In this document: piece by piece, positions 58,306 through 64,000 of the stretch
How the letters are laid out: every line of letters begins with the position of its first letter
Position numbering within the stretch: the first letter of the stretch is position 1
From: Phytobacter diazotrophicus
GTDB lineage: Bacteria > Pseudomonadota > Gammaproteobacteria > Enterobacterales > Enterobacteriaceae
Direction: 5' to 3'
DNA: 64,000 nucleotides
Assembly: GCA_004346725.1 (NCBI GenBank)
Contig: SMDE01000007.1
Span: 248,001-312,000, forward strand
Notes under the pieces: generated by a model
What the model was told of the DNA's origin: nothing
Seen by the model: the letters and a program-made list of their open reading frames with translations, nothing else
Databases searched by the model: none
Position numbers and translations under genes: made by a program

Positions 58306-60129
58306 ATGTTCACGGGACTTAAAAGAAGCGAAAGCAAACGGCTGGCGGCGCTGGAATTATTGCGTAAAGAGGATAAAACCCGCGACGCAGCCCTGACAGA
58401 GTATGCCTGCCTTGCTTGCGAGGTGATGAATGTCGAAGGCTGCTTTATTACCGTATTTGATGATGATTACCAATATATCAAATATGTTAAAAATGTACCG
58501 CTGGAGCATTTCAAAGTCCCGATAGAAAAAACAATGTGCCAGTACTCGCGCGACAGCGGGCAGACCGTTGTCTGCCCTGATGCCCGGCTGGATTCCCGTT
58601 TTTCTCATCAACCACTGGTGCAAAACGGCGATATTCTGTTTTATGCTTCTGCGCCGATGATGACGCAAGAGGGGATGGTTCTTGGCACGCTTTGTGTCAG
58701 TAGTTCCAGTATCTTCACCCCGACGCAGCAACAAATAGAAAGTTTTAACCGCATCGCAGAGCTTTCCGCAGTCTATCTTGAAGCGCGCTATTCTATTGGT
58801 CGCGTCGACACGCTCACGGGGCTTCCCAACCGCCAGTTTTTGCTGCGTGAAATGGAGCAAAAAACGCTGGAAAAAGACCCCAAAACCTATGGTCTGGTGA
58901 TATTTGACTGTATTGATATGCCTCGTGCCTACGAGCTAATCCGCTATCTGGGATTGCGCGCCGTGGATAATATGCTGCGCAGCTTTATCCCGCTGTTGCG
59001 TCTGCGTCTTCGGTTAAAAGAGAATGTTCTTTTATACTCTTTCGCCCCCGCCCGTTTTGCGGTACTGGTTGAGATTGAACAAGCCTTAACGCTCGTTAAA
59101 CGCGCAGAAACGCTGCCAGGAACGCGGGCGCAAATGGCGCAAAACATTGATATTACGCTCACTATCCATACCGGCTACGTCAAGTTCTCGCCACGGGAAG
59201 ATGACGCCCATGAAATTGTGCGTCAGGCGATCAGCGCCCTGCACGAATCAATCCGCCAGAATATTCCGGTCCTGCAATTTAATCCCATCCTTGATCACAA
59301 AAGAAATAAAGACTTCAAACTCTTGTATGACTTAAGTGAGGCGATTAAATCAACCAGTCAGCTTTATCTGGTTTTTCAACCGAAGGTATCGTTGCGCTCT
59401 GGCAAAACAGAAGGGGTGGAAGCGCTGCTGCGCTGGCGACATCCACAGCTTGGCAATATTTCTCCGGCAACCATTGTTTCGCTGGCAGAAAAAACCAGCC
59501 TGATGTCGGAAATTACCCAATGGGTCATCAAAACCGTCATCGCGCAACTGAAATCCTGGCGTAGCCAGGGTATTACCCTCCCTGTTTCGATTAACGTGAC
59601 AGTGAGTGATTTTTCTCGTCCCGGCTTTGCGGATGAGCTGGAAAATAATGTTCTCAATGCGGGCTTGTATCCGGCTGATATTCGCATTGAGTGTCTGGAG
59701 ACAGAAAAAGTTCTGGAGAGTGAAGCCGCGCTTGAAGAACTCGATCGCCTGAAACTGCTAGGTTTCCAGATTCTGCTGGACGACTTTGGCGCCGGTTACA
59801 GTAATATCAGTTACCTGCGTCGCATTCCTATTGATGTGATTAAATTAGATCGCTCACTGGTCAGCCAGATAACGACTGACACCGGCAGCCGTATCATCGC
59901 CCGTAATGTCATCATGATGCTTAAAGAACTCCACTATGTTGTGCTGGCCGAAGGGGTTGAAGATCATGAGACGGCGCAAATGCTTACCGAGTTTGGCTGT
60001 GATGAGGCGCAAGGTTATTATTTTTCAAGACCCATCCCGCCAGAAGATATTAAAGCCTGGCTTGCGGACTGTAAGCCCTATCGTGTGTTAGGACGTATTA
60101 ACAACGATCAGCATCAGTATGGTTCGTAA
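58306..60129 (+). CDS. GAF / degenerate GGDEF / EAL protein, probable c-di-GMP phosphodiesterase
   Basis: 607 aa, cytoplasmic. A GAF domain (about residues 20-165) is followed by a GGDEF-like domain that keeps DTLTGLPNRQFLLREM but reads FAPARFAVL where GGDEF should be, so cyclase activity is lost. The C-terminal EAL domain (about 340-595) keeps EALLRWRHP, SINVTVSDF, ILLDDFGAGYSN, VIKLDRSL, LAEGVEDHE and DEAQGYYFSRP, enough for c-di-GMP hydrolysis. The pair DgcP/EAL protein suggests local balance of c-di-GMP. GAGCAGGAGCTC precedes the ATG. I cannot assign an E. coli name. Confidence 0.88.
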   Translation: MFTGLKRSESKRLAALELLRKEDKTRDAALTEYACLACEVMNVEGCFITVFDDDYQYIKYVKNVPLEHFKVPIEKTMCQYSRDSGQTVVCPDARLDSRFSHQPLVQNGDILFYASAPMMTQEGMVLGTLCVSSSSIFTPTQQQIESFNRIAELSAVYLEARYSIGRVDTLTGLPNRQFLLREMEQKTLEKDPKTYGLVIFDCIDMPRAYELIRYLGLRAVDNMLRSFIPLLRLRLRLKENVLLYSFAPARFAVLVEIEQALTLVKRAETLPGTRAQMAQNIDITLTIHTGYVKFSPREDDAHEIVRQAISALHESIRQNIPVLQFNPILDHKRNKDFKLLYDLSEAIKSTSQLYLVFQPKVSLRSGKTEGVEALLRWRHPQLGNISPATIVSLAEKTSLMSEITQWVIKTVIAQLKSWRSQGITLPVSINVTVSDFSRPGFADELENNVLNAGLYPADIRIECLETEKVLESEAALEELDRLKLLGFQILLDDFGAGYSNISYLRRIPIDVIKLDRSLVSQITTDTGSRIIARNVIMMLKELHYVVLAEGVEDHETAQMLTEFGCDEAQGYYFSRPIPPEDIKAWLADCKPYRVLGRINNDQHQYGS

Positions 60130-60280
60130 TGTATGCTTAAGCGTCCTCTCCTGCTGAGGGCGCATGTTAAGCCTTAACCAATAAAGCCCGACATTAATAA
60201 CCCGATCATCAATTTTCTCAATCCACAACGAGAAAAAAATGCGTTGGTAAATTTCGCTTAGGAAAGATATAAAGTACGCA

Positions 60281-60355
60281 TGTGAAGGAAATACGATTTA
60301 ACATTCTCTACCGCATTCTCGGACAGTTTTGATGTCGAAACTGTCCTTTTTCTTT
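60281..60355 (+). ncRNA. Candidate small RNA after the EAL gene
   Basis: TTGGTA (60244-60249) and TATAAA (60268-60273), 18 bases apart, form a good sigma-70 promoter about 115 bases after the EAL gene stop. A strong terminator GGACAGTTT/AAACTGTCC followed by TTTTTCTTT ends at 60355, so the transcript would be about 75 nt, with no credible open frame. It may be an independent small RNA; readthrough terminator of the EAL gene is the alternative. Confidence 0.45.
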
Positions 60356-60609
60356 AGTCGAAATTAATCCCCCGACCATTTAATTATATTTTAAACAATC
60401 ATTAGCAGACTTCGTATTGTCAAATACTCTTCTCCTCGTCGATTAATTATTTCCTGGAAGTACTTGCGCAACGCCAGATGTTCGCTTTATGGATTCTTTA
60501 AAACGCGGTCGGATTTATTGACAGGAGGCCAGTAATCACAACATTTGCGCTGTGACCAGGCCCATCGACGAGGGTCTTATTTACATCACTCCTTGTCACT
60601 ATCCAGAAT

Positions 60610-60659
60610 GGCTGACGCGACAGCCTTGCATGGCAAAATGCGTCGCTATCCCGTCAGCC
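60610..60659. repeat. 50-base near-palindrome
   Basis: GGCTGACG (60610-60617) pairs with CGTCAGCC (60652-60659), extended inward by CGAC/GTCG with a six-base bulge. The 579-base gap between the EAL gene and the next gene otherwise shows only the candidate RNA and AT-rich sequence. It could be a cruciform, a mini-element end or a terminator without T-run. Confidence 0.5.
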
Positions 60660-60708
60660 AAATGTTTTTCTGACAAGTCGGCACCTGGATCACGCGATAA
60701 CGCGTAAC

Positions 60709-60969
60709 TCAGTGGGCTTTTTGAATCATCTGGATTGTTGCATCTTCGGATAATCCATGCCCCTGGATATGAACATCCAGCGAGACATCCTGGGTTTCGT
60801 TATGGAAGGTTTGGTCGCCTTCACCATGCAGGAAACCAACAATGACATCACCTCTTTCAATATCGCTTCCTGTTAGCAGTTTTACGACGGTGTGATTGCC
60901 GAATTCATCGCGAATGATGACATAACCAATCCGGTGTTCATGATGAAGGACGACTCCGCGCTGATTCAT
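60709..60969 (-). CDS. Hypothetical protein, 86 aa
   Basis: Not recognised. The protein begins MNQRGVVLHHEHRIGYVIIR and contains HTVVKLLTGSDIERGDVIVG, which reads like a small beta-barrel (OB- or SH3-like) fold, then a His-rich tail (LHGEGDQTFHNETQDVSLDV). No signal or membrane segment. AAAGGAGC lies before the ATG at 60969; the longer frame upstream has no site. It is alone between a structured gap and a gap with no gene. Confidence 0.7.
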   Translation of the reverse strand: MNQRGVVLHHEHRIGYVIIRDEFGNHTVVKLLTGSDIERGDVIVGFLHGEGDQTFHNETQDVSLDVHIQGHGLSEDATIQMIQKAH

Positions 60970-61268
60970 CTGAATGCTCCTTTGGACTATTTGATAGAGA
61001 AAGAATAGCCGAAAGTGGCAGGCTTTTACGTGAGGCAGCGCATTTTCGTGATACACGAGATGCGCCTGAGGTTAAAAGGTGTAAAGCGTCATTTCGGGTG
61101 GGTTTTAGCGCCCATTAACCATATCGCATATCAGCTTGCGCTCCTGTCTTGTCGCAGACCTCAACGACCTGTCTTATTACTTTTTGGCGTTGATGATTTG
61201 TTGAAAATGTATACATCGCATTGAGATAAGATGGTAGAGATATTAGCCTGCCAACAAAGGTGGACGCG

Positions 61269-61439
61269 TTGAATAAAAATCATATTCGCTGGATAAGTAT
61301 AGGATTTATGTCACTCTGTCTGGTCAATGGGATGATGGATCTCTTTTCGCACCACAGAAGGTTTATTGCGATTGTTATGGTTGTCGGTAGTATCATCGCA
61401 ATTGCATCAACATTGAGGCTTATTTTTAATCAAAAATAA
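61269..61439 (+). CDS. Small two-span membrane protein, 56 aa
   Basis: A TTG start with AAAGGTGG six bases upstream opens LNKNHIRWISIGFMSLCLVN and ends STLRLIFNQK. Two hydrophobic stretches (WISIGFMSLCLVN and FIAIVMVVGSIIAIAS) flank a polar turn DLFSHHRR. A GTG three codons upstream is the alternative. I do not know the family. The 299-base gap before it, from 60970, shows nothing else. Confidence 0.6.
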   Translation: MNKNHIRWISIGFMSLCLVNGMMDLFSHHRRFIAIVMVVGSIIAIASTLRLIFNQK

Positions 61440-61728
61440 GGTGTCCGGGCAGGTGCAGCCTCGCAAAGAGCAACTGCCAAGGGTCCATCATATTGCTCGT
61501 ATTTGTAGTTTATCCAATGATGGCGTCATTGGATCCCTGCTTATCAGATATCCGGGTGCGCCGAAAGATAACGGTGCGGCCTTAAATGATATTTATCGTC
61601 TGACCCTCTATCCAGACCGGCGGCATCGTGAAGCGCGACAACGCCTGCCGACATCGTTGCAACGGTAAAAGCCTGTGCTTCCACGTTAACTTACACAGGC
61701 CCCTTTCTGCTGTTGCACTGACATATTT

Positions 61729-61980
61729 TTAAAGAACGGATGCTATCCCAGCCAGGCCAACAAAAAGCAGGCTGTCAGAATAGTCTTTTAATTCCTTAAG
61801 ATATTCATCATCATTTTGTTTCATCATCGCGATAGCATCCTTAGCGCTGTCAGCGTCGACCTCAAAATGATGTTTTTTGTAACCCTTACGTTTGAGAAGC
61901 GCCTTTGCTTCCTCATTTACGCTACTTTTGGGAAAGACTCGTGCACCCGATTCGTTGTAATAAAAAACATATACACTCAC
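61729..61980 (-). CDS. Small hypothetical protein, 83 aa
   Basis: Not recognised. GTG start with GGAGG six bases upstream. The sequence begins MSVYVFYYNESGARVFPKSS, with a lysine-rich middle (AKALLKRKGYKKHHFEVDAD) and an acidic helix (DAIAMMKQNDDEYLKELKDY), then a hydrophobic end (LLFVGLAGIASVL). The beginning looks like a beta-strand domain. The hydrophobic C-terminus could sit in a membrane. Confidence 0.65.
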   Translation of the reverse strand: MSVYVFYYNESGARVFPKSSVNEEAKALLKRKGYKKHHFEVDADSAKDAIAMMKQNDDEYLKELKDYSDSLLFVGLAGIASVL

Positions 61981-62414
61981 AGTAAACCTCCATGGATAGT
62001 ACGGTGATTTCCGTTACTAAATTAGCATCTCCGCTTAGGCCAAGATACGTATATTCATAAATAAAATAATGGCTTTCCTGCTGCCTGCTCAGTGTTTTTA
62101 CGTCAGTCAGTAACGCGCCTTGTCAATGCGTCAATCTCAATCATTAGCGTCAGGATCGCTTCATGATGCCCGACTGTTTTCTGTGCATGATCTCATGGGT
62201 CCGCCAGACGTTGGCACACTTACAGTCTGCGCCACAGCTCACCAGTCTATGTTAGCTTCTGGCCTGGCTACAGAAGTGGACTTCTGCTTGCGCAACGGCT
62301 AACAGGCTTCTGTTTCGTATTTTCGCATCATTCAGGTAACCCAAGTGGTGGTGGATAGTTATTATTTTTCGGTTTTACTGTATGATGCCTGGGATAAATC
62401 AGCAGGGACTACAG
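61981..62414. other. Gap with no convincing gene
   Basis: 434 bases. A rightward open frame at 62120-62302 lacks a ribosome site and resembles nothing. A 16-base palindrome CAGAAGT-GG-ACTTCTG lies at 62271-62286. TATGAT at 62381-62386 is a -10 candidate for the membrane-protein gene. Confidence 0.5.
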
Positions 62415-63905
62415 ATGGAAAAGAAGAGCATTAACAACAGATTTTTTTGGAGTGGATTTATTTTAGTCCTCCTGTTTTCGATTGGAGCGTTCGTCCTAAA
62501 ATATAATGATTTCAAAAATGGACGTGGTGAAGAAAATGTCGAAGCAACATATCACACCTTACTTGTTATCAATTCTTTATCATCTCTGTCGATTAGCGAG
62601 TCGGCGCTTTTACCCACAGTTAACTTTAACGGCGAAAATAATAAAAATATCCCATGGGCTGCTGCAATTAAAACGAATGACGGCAACTATGTTTACACCA
62701 GTTTTCCTTCGCTAGGATTTGTCGCCCCTTACATAGCCCTCAGGGCCCTTAATGCAGAGTTAAGCCTGAAAAATCTCTATTTTTTTAACTCAGGATTATC
62801 GGCGCTAACAGCGCTTATTTTTTTCACTGTATTGTATTTGTCGACATGCGGTGTCCATAGCGAAATAAGAAGGTCCATTGCAGCGCTGGCAGGCTGTTCT
62901 GTGTTGATATATTCCTGCGAGTCTCTGGTTTCATCAGGCCTCGTTTACTGGCCGCACTCCCTAAGTCAGCTTATCATATCGGTAATATTGCTTCTGTTCA
63001 TCATCAGAACGGATAAAAATAAAAACATTGTGGATGCGTTGTTGTTCTTTTCCTTGCTTGCCTTCTCAATGACAGAATGGACAGGGTACGTTTTTTGTGC
63101 TCTGCTTACACTTTACTCTCTAATAACAAGACAGACTGACTGGAAGCGTATTTCCTTACTATGCATTATGTCATCTCTGATAGCGGTTGTGATATTTGCA
63201 ATCCAGATAGAGATGGTTATTACGCTGAAGGATTTTCTGCGAGCCTCAATGGATAGATTTGCAACAAGAAGCGCATCGAAAGCTAGCTTCATAGCATTAC
63301 TGAACGGCTATTGGGTCTCGTTCGGGTTGTATCTGCTATTAATCATTCCTGGTGTCGTTTTCCTGAAAGATAAAAAATATCGCTTCCTGTTAGTATTATG
63401 CGCCCTGCCAATGTTTGAAAATATCATCCTGGCGCAACATGCTACAGCGTATACGTTTGACCGCTGGAAACTGGCATTTTTTATCGGTGCCAGCATTTCG
63501 TTTGTATGCGTACAGAGCGGATTTAAACAGGTTGTTTCGGTAGCACTCGTTATTCTGTCGATTGTTACGGGCGTAATGATGTATCACGCAAAAGTGAATT
63601 CGTTCTCAGACTGGGCGGCAATAGATAAAAAGAACAGGGAGTTGGTTGCTGGAGCAGCAAAGGTCACAAATTTTGGATGTGCAGAACTCTTCTCCGATGC
63701 AAGGGTAAGAGGGTATACACCGCTGTTGTTTATGCGTGGTGTTTACGAAGGGCTGCCAACCTCTGCGACAGAGGTGATGAATGCAAATCCGGAACCCTGC
63801 TCTGTAGTTATCATACATAGCTCAATGCCCGAAAAAGATCTGCCTGGTTTTACATCGATTGAGGTCTGGAAACGTGGGGCGGCTAACCCTGTCATTATCA
63901 AATAA
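62415..63905 (+). CDS. Polytopic membrane protein, GT-C-like
   Basis: 496 aa with about ten hydrophobic segments, starting MEKKSINNRFFWSGFILVLL. The first periplasmic-loop region (KTNDGNYVYTSFPSLGFVAP, then YIALRALNAE) and the spacing of the helices resemble GT-C glycosyltransferases of the PMT/GT39 type, but I see no clear catalytic acidic pair, so the call is by shape only. The gene is much more AT-rich than the backbone and uses rarer codons, consistent with transfer. No lipopolysaccharide or glycosylation genes lie beside it within the window. Confidence 0.7.
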   Translation: MEKKSINNRFFWSGFILVLLFSIGAFVLKYNDFKNGRGEENVEATYHTLLVINSLSSLSISESALLPTVNFNGENNKNIPWAAAIKTNDGNYVYTSFPSLGFVAPYIALRALNAELSLKNLYFFNSGLSALTALIFFTVLYLSTCGVHSEIRRSIAALAGCSVLIYSCESLVSSGLVYWPHSLSQLIISVILLLFIIRTDKNKNIVDALLFFSLLAFSMTEWTGYVFCALLTLYSLITRQTDWKRISLLCIMSSLIAVVIFAIQIEMVITLKDFLRASMDRFATRSASKASFIALLNGYWVSFGLYLLLIIPGVVFLKDKKYRFLLVLCALPMFENIILAQHATAYTFDRWKLAFFIGASISFVCVQSGFKQVVSVALVILSIVTGVMMYHAKVNSFSDWAAIDKKNRELVAGAAKVTNFGCAELFSDARVRGYTPLLFMRGVYEGLPTSATEVMNANPEPCSVVIIHSSMPEKDLPGFTSIEVWKRGAANPVIIK

Positions 63906-63913
63906 AAAAGTAT

Positions 63914-63940
63914 TCGCCCGGATATTCCGGGCATTATTTT
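63914..63940 (+). terminator. Terminator after the membrane-protein gene
   Basis: GCCCGG/CCGGGC around ATATT, followed by ATTATTTT. The 60 bases from there to the window end show no feature. Confidence 0.8.
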
Positions 63941-64000
63941 CGATAAGTCGCGTATCGCTGGCTTCTCATATCGTCATTGGCAGTGTATTGTTGATTAATT

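Noticed and set aside
61441-61668. 75-codon rightward frame after the 56-aa membrane protein
   Set aside because: GTG start directly after the previous stop with no ribosome site, and no recognisable sequence; kept out for lack of support.
62120-62302. 60-codon rightward frame in the gap before the membrane protein
   Set aside because: No ribosome site and no protein-like pattern.

Overview
The window is a 64 kb piece of chromosome from a member of the Enterobacteriaceae (Enterobacter/Kosakonia/Klebsiella-like). Its backbone follows the E. coli order ast - xthA - ynjE - nudG - ynjH - gdhA - topB - selD - ydjA - sppA - ansA - pncA - yeaC - msrB - gapA - yeaD - yeaE - mipA - yeaG - yeaH - yeaK - yoaI - yeaL - nimR - nimT - yeaO - yoaF - dgcP - yoaJ. 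Accessory blocks interrupt this backbone. I found no tRNA, rRNA, CRISPR array, phage or intact insertion sequence.

Left part (1-21.2 kb): nitrogen scavenging. The arginine succinyltransferase operon astCADBE (astE cut by the window edge) reads leftward from a sigma-54-type promoter. Between astC and xthA lies a complete histidine-utilisation (hut) island of about 15 kb with four units: hutIG (+), hutC (+), hutF-hutD (-), and hutH-hutU plus three extra genes (-). A NitT/TauT-type ABC transporter lies inside it. The extra genes encode a HisC-like aminotransferase, an FMN-dependent 2-hydroxyacid dehydrogenase and a GldA/HcxA-like metal dehydrogenase. Sites of the form TTGTMTATACAA, probable HutC operators, precede all four hut units and the transporter (hutF and hutC share one). 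The transporter also has a perfect sigma-54 consensus promoter just upstream of its operator. hutF plus an N-formylglutamate-type hutG indicate the five-step pathway that releases formate. I propose that the three extra enzymes feed imidazole-lactate or imidazole-pyruvate into the histidine pathway. This is the most interesting system in the window.

Middle part (21.3-43.2 kb): conserved housekeeping genes, including xthA, gdhA, topB, selD, sppA, ansA-pncA, gapA with its CRP site and strong promoter, and yeaGH behind another sigma-54-type promoter. The ynjE homologue has no signal peptide. yeaI and yeaJ are absent, and a candidate small RNA with a strong terminator follows yeaH.

Right part (43.2-64 kb): a mosaic of backbone and accessory genes. 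The accessory genes are an orphan fimbrial tip-like protein, a GPH symporter with a GH31 alpha-glycosidase, a polar amino-acid ABC transporter, a stand-alone CTP-synthase-like amidotransferase and a DUF523 protein joined to yeaO. Further right come a GAF/degenerate-GGDEF/EAL protein next to the diguanylate cyclase DgcP, several small unknown proteins, two more candidate small RNAs and an AT-rich polytopic membrane protein. The very small membrane proteins YoaI and YoaJ are present and intact.
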